DNA of 43,191 nucleotides, taken from contig NZ_CBVI010000169.1 of assembly GCF_000513195.1 (NCBI RefSeq), positions 1 through 43,191 of the forward strand, in the 5' to 3' direction. This DNA is from Bacteroides timonensis (lineage in GTDB: Bacteria > Bacteroidota > Bacteroidia > Bacteroidales > Bacteroidaceae). The first letter of the stretch is position 1; each line of letters starts with the position of its first letter. The position numbers and the translations under genes are program-made. Shown here in pieces: positions 9,326 to 16,929 of this stretch. Below the pieces are notes generated by a model. It was not told where the DNA came from. It did no database searches and saw nothing but the letters and a program-made list of their open reading frames with translations.

Positions 9326-10435
9326 ATGGGTGAAGAAAAAAAACTGAATACACTTCCTCAACAACCAGAGGAACAGGAAATAGACTTGATTGAACTTGCC
9401 AAGAAAGTTTGGGCAGAGCGAAAGTTGGTTTTTAAAGCGTGTGGATATGCTGCGTTAGTAGGACTGGTTGTTGCATTTAGCATTCCCAGAGAATATTCCA
9501 CTAGCGTAACGTTAGCACCAGAAAGCACAGGGAAAACTTCAGGAGGTAGCATGGGAGCTTTGGCAGCTATGGCTGGAATCAATATGGGTTCTTCTGTTGG
9601 AGAAGATGCTCTTTATCCGGATCTTTATCCGGATATCGTAAGTTCTACTCCGTTTCTGACCGAGTTGTTTGATGTAAAGGTCAAAGATGATAAAGAAAAG
9701 GTAGATACTACGCTGTATGTTTACTTGGACGAACATCAGCGTGCTCCTTGGTGGGGTGCTATTATTTCTGCTCCTTTTAAAGTTTTGGGTTGGACCATCT
9801 CTTTATTTAAGGATGATGAAGTAGAAGGAACTGGCACACTGGATCCTTTTAGATTAACAAAAGACGAAGCAGACATTGCCGAAGCGCTAAGTAAACGTAT
9901 TGCTGTCTCTGTTGATAAGAAGACAGGTGTTACTACCTTGACGGTAACAATGCAGGATCCTTTAATTTCTGCTTCATTAACCGATACAGTAATGCACCGC
10001 CTTCAGAATTATATAACTGAATATCGAACTAATAAAGCTCGTCATGATTTGGCTTTTACCGAGAAATTATATACAGAGGCAAAAGCTAATTATACGGATG
10101 CCCAAAGTAAGTATGCATCTTTTGTAGATGCAAATCAAAATATTATTTTGTTAAGTTATCGTGCTGAGCAGGAGCGTTTGCAAAATGAGATGAGTTTAGC
10201 ATATAATGTATATACTCAAGTTGCCCAACAGTTACAGATGGCGAAAGCTAAAGTACAAGAAATTACTCCGGTATATACTGTTGTTCAGCCAGCGACGGTT
10301 CCTTTGCGTCCGTCTAAGCCTAGCAAGCCCATGATTCTGATAGGTTTCGTATTTTTGGCTGGTGTCGGTAGTGTTGGATGGATATTGTTTATAAAGGATT
10401 TATTAAAAGGATGGAAAAAGCAAACAACGATATGA
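9326..10435 (+). CDS. Wzz/GumC-type polysaccharide chain-length determinant
   Basis: This 369-residue inner-membrane protein has the two-helix topology of polysaccharide co-polymerases. One transmembrane segment lies near residues 38-55 and a second at about 340-360, with a large periplasmic region that turns helical and coiled-coil-like (about 240-300) before the second helix. The proline-rich PLRPSKPSKP stretch just before the last helix is the Wzz signature. No tyrosine-kinase (Walker) domain is fused to it. It would set chain length and contact the SLBB export channel encoded 8 bp upstream. Its stop overlaps the likely start of the next gene (ATGA). Confidence 0.9.
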   Translation: MGEEKKLNTLPQQPEEQEIDLIELAKKVWAERKLVFKACGYAALVGLVVAFSIPREYSTSVTLAPESTGKTSGGSMGALAAMAGINMGSSVGEDALYPDLYPDIVSSTPFLTELFDVKVKDDKEKVDTTLYVYLDEHQRAPWWGAIISAPFKVLGWTISLFKDDEVEGTGTLDPFRLTKDEADIAEALSKRIAVSVDKKTGVTTLTVTMQDPLISASLTDTVMHRLQNYITEYRTNKARHDLAFTEKLYTEAKANYTDAQSKYASFVDANQNIILLSYRAEQERLQNEMSLAYNVYTQVAQQLQMAKAKVQEITPVYTVVQPATVPLRPSKPSKPMILIGFVFLAGVGSVGWILFIKDLLKGWKKQTTI

Positions 10436-10758
10436 TGATGGATGAAAATTCGCGTAGCTGGTATGTATTGTACACAGCGCCAAGATTGGAACGTAAATTG
10501 ATGCAACACCTTACTGTTGCCGGATATAAGACTTATTGTCCTATGCAAACAATTTATGTGAACTGGAATGGAAAGACAAAGGAAATTATTGTTCCTTTTT
10601 TCTCCGGTTGTGTTTTTGTAGAGGGAGATCTTAAGGATATGATCCCTGTTGTAGCTTCTCAAAAAGCGGCATTTTTAGTGAATGCTGATGGCAAAGAGCT
10701 TACTATAGTATCTGATAAGGCAAACCTTCCAGGAAAGTTTGCTCAATTATTGAAGTAA
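10432..10758 (+). CDS. Lone NGN-domain protein (NusG/UpxY-like, no KOW domain)
   Basis: This protein of about 108 residues resembles only the N-terminal NGN domain of NusG-family factors: SRSWYVLYTAPRLERKL, then YCPMQTIYV, then VPFFSGCVFVEGD. UpxY antiterminators of Bacteroides capsule loci are about 170-180 residues, with a following linker and KOW domain. Here the protein ends straight after the NGN fold. I place the start at the ATGA overlap with the Wzz-like stop; in-frame ATGs at 10411, 10435 and 10438 are alternatives. UpxY usually opens a capsule operon, but this gene sits third in its transcript, so it may be a relic or an RNA-polymerase-binding regulator acting elsewhere. Confidence 0.75.
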   Translation: MMMDENSRSWYVLYTAPRLERKLMQHLTVAGYKTYCPMQTIYVNWNGKTKEIIVPFFSGCVFVEGDLKDMIPVVASQKAAFLVNADGKELTIVSDKANLPGKFAQLLK

Positions 10759-11219
10759 TGATGAAGTTGATTTCAGAAGAACTGTTGGATAGTGTGTCCC
10801 ATGAAGCACGAGAGAGCTCTCGTTTGCGTATGAATTATAATTTTCATGAATCATTGGATGCACCTATTCATCGCTTGCTTAATGCATTAGAGCCGGGAAC
10901 GTATCTTCCTCCTCATCGTCACACTGATAAAGAGGAGACTTATGTGGTATTACGTGGAAGTCTGTTGACTTTCTTTTATGATGATTTAGGTAATGTAATA
11001 GAAAAAGTTAACCTAAATCCATCGGCTGGAGTTTATGGGGTGGAGATCCCTTCCGGTACTTGGCATAGTATTATTGCTTTAGAGCCAGGCACTGTGATTT
11101 TTGAAATCAAAAGTGGTCCTTATAAACCACTTCCTCCCGAAGATATTGCGCCATGGGCGCCTGCACCCTCCGACTTGGAAGGTGCGGCTGTGTTTATGAA
11201 ACGAATGTTGGAGGTTTAA
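10758..11219 (+). CDS. wbuC: WbuC-family cupin-fold protein
   Basis: This 153-residue cytosolic protein belongs to the WbuC cupin family found in O-antigen and capsule clusters. Visible are the family's PIHRLLNALEPGTYLPPHRH segment, whose two histidines with a later glutamate (KEETYVV) form the cupin metal site, and SGTWHSI, supplying another histidine. The enzymatic role of WbuC is not firmly known; a part in surface-sugar biosynthesis is inferred from context. Its ATG overlaps the preceding stop (TAATG), so it is translationally coupled to the NGN gene. Its 3' end overlaps the convergent ROK gene by 4 bp, with no terminator between. Confidence 0.88.
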   Translation: MMKLISEELLDSVSHEARESSRLRMNYNFHESLDAPIHRLLNALEPGTYLPPHRHTDKEETYVVLRGSLLTFFYDDLGNVIEKVNLNPSAGVYGVEIPSGTWHSIIALEPGTVIFEIKSGPYKPLPPEDIAPWAPAPSDLEGAAVFMKRMLEV

Positions 11220-12445
11220 TTAGCACCTTCAAACATTCGGCTTCGTGCCAGCATGCATGCACCTACAATGCCGGCCTTATCTTTTAACTTGGATGTCGTG
11301 ATAACTGAGTCTTTATTCACGAGGTTTAAGGAGTATTTCCGTACTGCTGTTTTTATAGGTTGCGTAATGTAGTCTCCGGTTAGAGATAATGTTCCCCCGA
11401 TTATTACTAACTCGGGATTAAAGATATTTATAAGACCGGCAATTTGTTTACCTAATTTTTGCCCGATTTCTTCAACAATTTCAATGCATAGCACATCTTC
11501 CTTGTTTACTGCTGCTATAATCTCATCTAATGTCAATGGGTTTTCCATATTAATCCGTTCGGATAAAATAGAATTTTCTCCTTTCTTTATTCGTTCCAGC
11601 AGAGTACGGTGTAATGCTGAACCGGAAGCTTCTGTTTCCAGACAGCCTTTCTTTCCACAGTGGCAGATGATTTCATTATCAAATGTGCTGATATGCCCAA
11701 ATTCTCCTGAGAATCCAGATTTTCCTTTGTAGATTTTTCCATCTATAATAATTCCGATTCCTAATCCCCAGCTGACATTTACGAAAATAATATCCTTTTC
11801 TCCTTTAACGCATCCTTGCATATATTCTCCATAGGTCATTGCTCGTGTATCATTGTCGATTGTGACAGTATATCCTAGTCTTTCACTTAATACATCTGCA
11901 AGAGGACGTTCCTCAAAATTGAACTGGCTGAAACTATATCCGGATTCTGGGTTTACCCGACCTGATACATTGACATTGATATTAAGAATCTTTTCAGTGT
12001 CAATTGAAAGTTTCTTGATAAAATTGAGAATAAGACTACAAAGCTCGTTCATTCCTTCCAAAGAGTTCTCAAAATTATAAGGAATATCCATTTTGAGATC
12101 TACCATATCTCCTTTAAAATTGATTAATCCGATGTTGATGGAGAATTTTTTTATATCTACTCCAATAAAGTAACCGGATTGAGGATTCAAGCCGTATAGA
12201 TGCGGGTGGCGTCCTCCGCTTGTTTCCAGTTTCCCATAATCATTTATATAACCTTCATCGAACATTTCACCTATTAATTTAGTGACAGTAGGGATACTCA
12301 GATCTAACTCCTTAGAGAGATCAGGAATTGTAGAACTACCATTATATATATAATAGGTGATAATCCTTTTTTTTATAAGGGCATTTTTAGACCCCATTTC
12401 TATTTCTTTTAGGAATTGCTGATACATACTCTTTGTTAATTTCAT
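11216..12445 (-). CDS. ROK-family transcriptional regulator of the adjacent PUL
   Basis: This protein of about 409 residues has an N-terminal winged helix-turn-helix (TIPDLSKELDLSIPTVTKL) and a C-terminal ROK sugar-kinase-like domain. The ROK zinc site GH-x9-CHCGKKGC-x-E is intact, and the DNDTRA motif is present. The ATP-phosphate motif DxGGT is replaced (VDIKKFSI), which fits a sugar-sensing repressor rather than a kinase. An upstream TTG (12457) opens the frame, but I prefer the ATG at 12445. A later ATG at 12427 would leave a more normal leader after the predicted promoter. Transcribed divergently from the PUL, it is the only recognisable regulator here. Confidence 0.9.
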   Translation of the reverse strand: MKLTKSMYQQFLKEIEMGSKNALIKKRIITYYIYNGSSTIPDLSKELDLSIPTVTKLIGEMFDEGYINDYGKLETSGGRHPHLYGLNPQSGYFIGVDIKKFSINIGLINFKGDMVDLKMDIPYNFENSLEGMNELCSLILNFIKKLSIDTEKILNINVNVSGRVNPESGYSFSQFNFEERPLADVLSERLGYTVTIDNDTRAMTYGEYMQGCVKGEKDIIFVNVSWGLGIGIIIDGKIYKGKSGFSGEFGHISTFDNEIICHCGKKGCLETEASGSALHRTLLERIKKGENSILSERINMENPLTLDEIIAAVNKEDVLCIEIVEEIGQKLGKQIAGLINIFNPELVIIGGTLSLTGDYITQPIKTAVRKYSLNLVNKDSVITTSKLKDKAGIVGACMLARSRMFEGAN

Positions 12446-12454
12446 TATTGTCAA

Positions 12455-12485
12455 CAAAGATACTTAATAATTTTATTAACATCAA
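12455..12485 (-). promoter_or_regulatory. Candidate promoter of the ROK regulator
   Basis: The minus strand reads TTG at 12485-12483, 20 bp, then TATCTTTG at 12462-12455, a full -7 match. It lies so close to the gene that a start at 12445 would give an almost leaderless message, while a start at 12427 would leave about 20 nt. Confidence 0.45.
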
Positions 12486-12603
12486 CCTTTCTATGTGAAA
12501 AAGAATATTATTTCTTCTTTTTATCTAGTTGATAATTGCTGAACTCTCCTTTTTCTTATTCCTTTTTTTGTCTTTAGTTTGCGTTTCTTTTCTTTTTCCT
12601 CGT

Positions 12604-12621
12604 TATTATTAATTAATAATA
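12604..12621. promoter_or_regulatory. 18-bp perfect palindrome, possible operator
   Basis: TATTATTAATTAATAATA is a perfect 18-bp dyad in the 359-bp gap between the ROK gene and the PUL. A second dyad, TAATAAA-ATAA-TTTATTA, lies at 12663-12680, just upstream of the PUL promoter. Either could bind the ROK dimer. The region is so AT-rich that chance palindromes are expected, so this is only a candidate. The rest of the gap is AT-rich with no ORF. Confidence 0.25.
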
Positions 12622-12684
12622 TGGCTGTATTTAATTAAATGTATAGGATAATGAGAATTTAATAATAAAATAATTTATTATCTA

Positions 12685-12714
12685 TTGTTTATTTAATAAA
12701 TATATCTATATTTG
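12685..12714 (+). promoter_or_regulatory. Candidate main promoter of the PUL
   Basis: TTG at 12685-12687, 19 bp, then TATATTTG at 12707-12714 is a good Bacteroides promoter. It predicts a transcript start near 12720 and a leader of about 85 nt before the ATG at 12805. No other equally good promoter is seen across the tightly packed genes downstream, so it may drive most of the locus. Confidence 0.6.
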
Positions 12715-12733
12715 CACTGTGTTATAAGTATAA

Positions 12734-12778
12734 TAACCTCTATAATAATAAAGGTTAAACTTAGAATTCAATAGGTTA
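12734..12778 (+). repeat. AGGTTA repeats in the PUL leader
   Basis: AGGTTA occurs at 12752-12757 and 12773-12778, exactly 21 bp (two helical turns) apart. Its inverse TAACCT lies at 12734-12739. All three are downstream of the predicted start point, where a repressor could block elongation or a leader RNA could fold (TAACCT with AGGTTA). Confidence 0.35.
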
Positions 12779-12804
12779 ACATATATATTATACAGAAGAA
12801 AGCT

Positions 12805-13899
12805 ATGAAAACAAGCAATCGCAGAGATTTTCTGAAAAAGGCCGCACTGGCAGGAGCTTCCGCCTTAGTAGCTCCTGGATTGCTGGCAACTGAAGAGAAA
12901 GAAGTGATATCTTTCTCTTCATCGCCCGGTGGTGAGACTGATGAATTTATTATTCCTAAGAATAATGGATTGAAAATAACAGGAACCTTCTTAGATGAGA
13001 TTTCTCATGATATTCCTCATCAGAATTGGAGTGAAAGAGAGTGGGAGCAGGATTTTCGTCACATGAAAAGTATTGGGATTGATACTGTTATTATGATTCG
13101 TTCCGGTTATCGCAAGTTTATTACTTATCCTTCTAAATATTTGCTTGGTAAAGGATGCTATATGCCATCTTTCGACTTGGTAGATATGTATCTCCGTTTG
13201 GCGGAAAAATATCAGATGAAATTTTATTTCGGTTTGTATGATTCCGGGAAGTATTGGGATACGGGTGATTTATCTTGGGAGATTGAAGATAATAAATACG
13301 TTATTGATGAAGTTTGGAAGCAATACGGTGAAAAATACAAGAGTTTTGGCGGATGGTATATCAGTGGCGAGATCAGCCGTAAGACTAAAGGGGCTATTGA
13401 TGCTTTCAGGGCAATGGGAAAACAATGCAAGGATGTTTCTGCAGGTCTTCCTACTTTTATTTCTCCTTGGATTGACGGAAAAAAGGCTGTGATGGGAACT
13501 GACAAGTTAACTAAAGAAGATGCAGTTTCAGTTCAGGAACATGAAAGAGAGTGGAATGAGATTTTTGATGGGATTCACGAAGTAGTTGATGCTTGTGCTT
13601 TTCAGGATGGGCACATTGACTATGATGAATTGGATGCTTTTTTTACAGTGAATAAAAAGCTGGCGGATAAATATGGTATGAAATGTTGGACGAATGCAGA
13701 AACATTTGACCGTGATATGCCAATCAACTTTTTACCGATAAAGTTTGATAAACTCCGAATGAAGTTGGAAGCTGCAAAACGGGCTGACTATGATAAGGCC
13801 ATAACTTTTGAATTCTCTCACTTTATGAGTCCACAATCAGCTTACTTACAAGCGGGACACTTGTATGATAGATATAAAGAATACTTTAATATAAAATAA
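12805..13899 (+). CDS. Exported DUF4434-like TIM-barrel protein, putative glycoside hydrolase (paralogue 1)
   Basis: This 364-residue protein opens with a twin-arginine-type leader (RRDFLKKAALAGASAL) and an Ala-rich export region. The remainder is one (beta/alpha)8-like domain of the DUF4434 type. Residues that recur in all copies of this locus are visible: GWYISGE with E189, FISPW near 219, FQD at 266-268, and NAETF with E299. The spacing suggests an acid/base after strand 4 and a nucleophile after strand 7, as in clan-A glycosidases. The activity itself is unknown to me. It is the first gene of the PUL, 2 bp before the MFS transporter gene. Confidence 0.8.
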   Translation: MKTSNRRDFLKKAALAGASALVAPGLLATEEKEVISFSSSPGGETDEFIIPKNNGLKITGTFLDEISHDIPHQNWSEREWEQDFRHMKSIGIDTVIMIRSGYRKFITYPSKYLLGKGCYMPSFDLVDMYLRLAEKYQMKFYFGLYDSGKYWDTGDLSWEIEDNKYVIDEVWKQYGEKYKSFGGWYISGEISRKTKGAIDAFRAMGKQCKDVSAGLPTFISPWIDGKKAVMGTDKLTKEDAVSVQEHEREWNEIFDGIHEVVDACAFQDGHIDYDELDAFFTVNKKLADKYGMKCWTNAETFDRDMPINFLPIKFDKLRMKLEAAKRADYDKAITFEFSHFMSPQSAYLQAGHLYDRYKEYFNIK

Positions 13900-13901
13900 A
13901 T

Positions 13902-15308
13902 ATGAAGTCGACAATTAATTTTGGTTATTTAGTTTTCCTTTCGGTAGTAGCGGCTTTGGGCGGTTTTCTGTTTGGATATGACACTGCCGTAATTTCCGGT
14001 ACCATTGCGCAGGTAACAGAACAGTTCGGGTTGGATGCTTTGCAACAAGGATGGTATGTAGGATGTGCATTGATCGGTTCTATCATTGGGGTGCTTTTTG
14101 CTGGTATTTTGAGTGATAAGTTTGGGCGAAAATCTACTATGATCCTTTCAGCTATTTTATTCTCTACATCGGCTATTGGTTGTGCTGCATCTACAGACTT
14201 TAATCAACTGGTTATCTATCGGATTATAGGTGGTGTTGGGATAGGGGTTGTTTCTATCATTTCTCCACTTTATATTTCAGAAGTGGCTGTAGCGCAATAT
14301 CGCGGACGTTTGGTTTCTCTGTATCAATTGGCGGTTACAATCGGTTTCTTAGGAGCTTATCTCGTTAATTACCAGCTTTTAGGCTATTCTATGAGTAATC
14401 CGGATGCTAGTACAGGATGGTGGAACCTAGTATTTGTATCGGAGGTGTGGAGAGGTATGTTAGGTATGGAAACATTGCCTGCAATCATGTTTTTCATTAT
14501 AATCTTTTTCATACCTGAGAGTCCTCGCTGGCTGATACTGAAAGGGAAAGAAGAAAAAGCTACAAATATTCTTGAGAGAATTTATACCTCTTCTAAGGAA
14601 GCTTTATTTCAATTGACAGAGACTAAGTCTGTACTATCATCCGAGTCTAAATCGGAATGGAAGCTCTTGTTGCAACCTGGTATAAGGAAAGCTGTTATTA
14701 TCGGTGTATGTATTGCTATGTTAGGACAGTTTATGGGTGTGAATGCCGTTTTATATTATGGACCTTCTATTTTTGAAAATGCAGGTTTATCCGGAGGTGA
14801 TTCTTTGTTCTATCAGGTTTTAGTGGGATTGGTGAATACATTGACTACTGTATTGGCTCTTGTTATTATTGATAAAGTAGGGCGTAAAAAGTTGGTTTAT
14901 TATGGCGTATCAGGTATGGTGATTTCTTTAATACTGATTGCAACTTACTTTATTTATGGTGAGTCCTGGGCTATCTCCAGCATTTTCCTTTTAATCTTTT
15001 TCCTCTTCTATGTATTTTGTTGTGCCGTGTCTATATGTGCTGTGGTATTTGTGCTTCTTTCTGAAATGTATCCGACCCGGGTACGCGGGCTTGCCATGTC
15101 CATTGCCGGCTTTGCTTTATGGATAGGTACATACTTGATTGGACAGTTAACCCCCTGGATGCTCCAGAATCTTACCCCCGCCGGAACATTCATTCTGTTT
15201 GCAATCATGTGTGTACCCTATATGCTGATTGTTTGGAAACTTGTTCCCGAGACCACAGGAAAGTCTTTGGAAGAGATTGAACGCTATTGGATGAAAAATA
15301 AAAATTGA
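13902..15308 (+). CDS. MFS sugar porter (XylE-like, sugar:proton symporter)
   Basis: This 468-residue inner-membrane protein has twelve predicted helices and the full set of sugar-porter signatures. These are GGFLFGYDTAVISG in helix 1, DKFGRK and DKVGRK in the two cytoplasmic loops, PESPRWL after helix 6, QFMGVNAVLYYGP in helix 7, and PETTGKSLEEIE at the C-terminus. It should bring a released monosaccharide, such as a hexose, pentose or amino sugar, into the cytosol. The substrate cannot be fixed from sequence. It lies inside the PUL operon, tightly spaced to both neighbours. Confidence 0.93.
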   Translation: MKSTINFGYLVFLSVVAALGGFLFGYDTAVISGTIAQVTEQFGLDALQQGWYVGCALIGSIIGVLFAGILSDKFGRKSTMILSAILFSTSAIGCAASTDFNQLVIYRIIGGVGIGVVSIISPLYISEVAVAQYRGRLVSLYQLAVTIGFLGAYLVNYQLLGYSMSNPDASTGWWNLVFVSEVWRGMLGMETLPAIMFFIIIFFIPESPRWLILKGKEEKATNILERIYTSSKEALFQLTETKSVLSSESKSEWKLLLQPGIRKAVIIGVCIAMLGQFMGVNAVLYYGPSIFENAGLSGGDSLFYQVLVGLVNTLTTVLALVIIDKVGRKKLVYYGVSGMVISLILIATYFIYGESWAISSIFLLIFFLFYVFCCAVSICAVVFVLLSEMYPTRVRGLAMSIAGFALWIGTYLIGQLTPWMLQNLTPAGTFILFAIMCVPYMLIVWKLVPETTGKSLEEIERYWMKNKN

Positions 15309-15325
15309 CCTTAATATTATATAAA

Positions 15326-16846
15326 ATGAAGATTAGAAATTATTTATTGAGTGGCTGTCTTATAGCAGCATTATGTTCGTGCGGTACTTCTCAGAAGGAG
15401 AACCTGAATCTCACCCTATCGAAAGATACGCTATTCGATAAGGTAAAAGGGGCTTGGGCCGGACAAATCTTAGGATGTACCTATGGCGGTCCTACAGAGT
15501 TTCAGTATTTGTCTACCATAATTCCTGATTCTGTGGTTATACCATGGGGAAATGGGGAAATCAAGAAATGGTTTGATGGTGGAGGTGGTCTTTATGATGA
15601 TGTTTACGTAGATCTGACATTTGTAGAAACTTTTGAAAGGTGTGGATTGGATGCTCCTGTCGATTCTTTTGCGGCAGCATTCTTAGCTAAAGAATATCCA
15701 TTGTGTCATGCAAACCAGCAGGCTCGTTATAACCTGTTGCAAGGTTTGTCTCCCCATGCCAGTGGATATTGGAAAAACAATCCTCATGCCAATTGCTTGG
15801 ATTTTCAGATTGAAGCTGACTTTGCAGGTATTATGTCGCCGGGTATGGTGAATAGTGCAGTGGATTTTTGTGACCGTATCGGACATATCATGGCTTACGG
15901 TGATGGATGGTATGGCGGAGTATACGTAGCTGCCATGTATTCTTTGGCTTATGTAAGCGATGATATTGAATACATCGTGACGGAAAGTTTGAAAGCGATC
16001 CCCCAGCAAAGTCGCTTTTATGCATGCATGACTGATGTTATAAACTGGCACAAGCAATATCCGGATGATTGGAAAAAGTGCTGGGAAGAGATTGAGAAAA
16101 AATGGGGAACTAATGACATTGCCTGCCCAGATGGTGTTGAAGTACCTTTTAATATTGAAACCTATGTAAACGGAGCCTATATCATTTTGGGATTGCTTTA
16201 CGGTCAGGGCGACTTTGAAAAAACAATTGATATTTCTACACGTGCAGGACAAGATTCCGACTGTAATCCGGCTTCTTCCGGAGGCATTTTAGGAACCATG
16301 CTTGGTTATAATCGCCTTCCGGAGAAATATAAGGCGGAAATGGCAATTGTTGAAGATATGCCTTTCAATAATACTGTGAGCTTTAATAAAGGTTCTGAGT
16401 TGAGTTACGGACAGGCTTTGCAGATGATAGAAAGAGAAGGTGGAAAAGTTGGTGAGAATGAAGTTAAAATCAACTTTCAGAAGCCTGTTCCTGCAAAATT
16501 GGAAATCAGCTTTGAAGGTTTAAAACTCGATAAGAAGGTGACTGTGGATAATTGGATTGCTAACTTTCCGACTGTGGAGTTCGACGGTATAGGGGCTGTT
16601 ATTAAAGGGGAACTCAAGGGTGATAATGTTCCTGAAGATTATGTTGCAGAATTAGAGGTCTATTTTAATGATAAACTGGTAGAAATCTGTAAGTTACCTT
16701 TGAAGTATAACCATCGCAAACATGAGCTGTTTTTTAATTACGAGCAGCCTTACGGAAAATACAAAGTGACTTGCAAATGGACTAATCCAGTGAAAGGAGC
16801 AGATATTTGGGTAAGAGACGTCATTACTTACACAACAGATAAATAG
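15326..16846 (+). CDS. Exported ADP-ribosylglycohydrolase-fold lipoprotein (copy 1)
   Basis: This 506-residue protein of the ADP-ribosylglycohydrolase (DraG/ARH) fold is predicted to be secreted as a lipoprotein (signal ending AALCSCG). Known family members are mostly cytosolic enzymes that remove ADP-ribose using two metal ions. The fold's landmarks are present: VKGAWAGQILGCTYGGP, the first metal motif as YDDVYVD, and the second as AGQDSDCNPASSGG. The usual TDD and DxDT ligands are altered (Y for T, C for T). A beta-sandwich-like extension of about 130 residues follows. A TTG at 15305 opens the frame, but the ATG at 15326 gives the proper lipoprotein signal. In a PUL it more likely acts as a glycosidase, perhaps on ribofuranosyl linkages (inference). 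Confidence 0.85.
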   Translation: MKIRNYLLSGCLIAALCSCGTSQKENLNLTLSKDTLFDKVKGAWAGQILGCTYGGPTEFQYLSTIIPDSVVIPWGNGEIKKWFDGGGGLYDDVYVDLTFVETFERCGLDAPVDSFAAAFLAKEYPLCHANQQARYNLLQGLSPHASGYWKNNPHANCLDFQIEADFAGIMSPGMVNSAVDFCDRIGHIMAYGDGWYGGVYVAAMYSLAYVSDDIEYIVTESLKAIPQQSRFYACMTDVINWHKQYPDDWKKCWEEIEKKWGTNDIACPDGVEVPFNIETYVNGAYIILGLLYGQGDFEKTIDISTRAGQDSDCNPASSGGILGTMLGYNRLPEKYKAEMAIVEDMPFNNTVSFNKGSELSYGQALQMIEREGGKVGENEVKINFQKPVPAKLEISFEGLKLDKKVTVDNWIANFPTVEFDGIGAVIKGELKGDNVPEDYVAELEVYFNDKLVEICKLPLKYNHRKHELFFNYEQPYGKYKVTCKWTNPVKGADIWVRDVITYTTDK

Positions 16847-16859
16847 GTATAAATATATT

Positions 16860-16908
16860 GAGGAACTGGTTTATATGCATGCCGGATAAAAAACGTTTCC
16901 AGTTTCTC
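16860..16908 (+). other. Intergenic hairpin
   Basis: GAGGAACTGG (16860-16869) pairs along all 10 positions, one G-T, with CCAGTTTCTC (16899-16908) around a 29-nt loop. No T-run follows, so it is not a standard terminator. It could stabilise or process the message between the glycohydrolase and epimerase genes. Confidence 0.35.
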
Positions 16909-16929
16909 ATCTAAAAAATTAATAGAATT

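Noticed and set aside
15305..15325. TTG start for the first ADP-ribosylglycohydrolase
   Set aside because: It overlaps the transporter stop, and the ATG at 15326 begins a normal lipoprotein signal.
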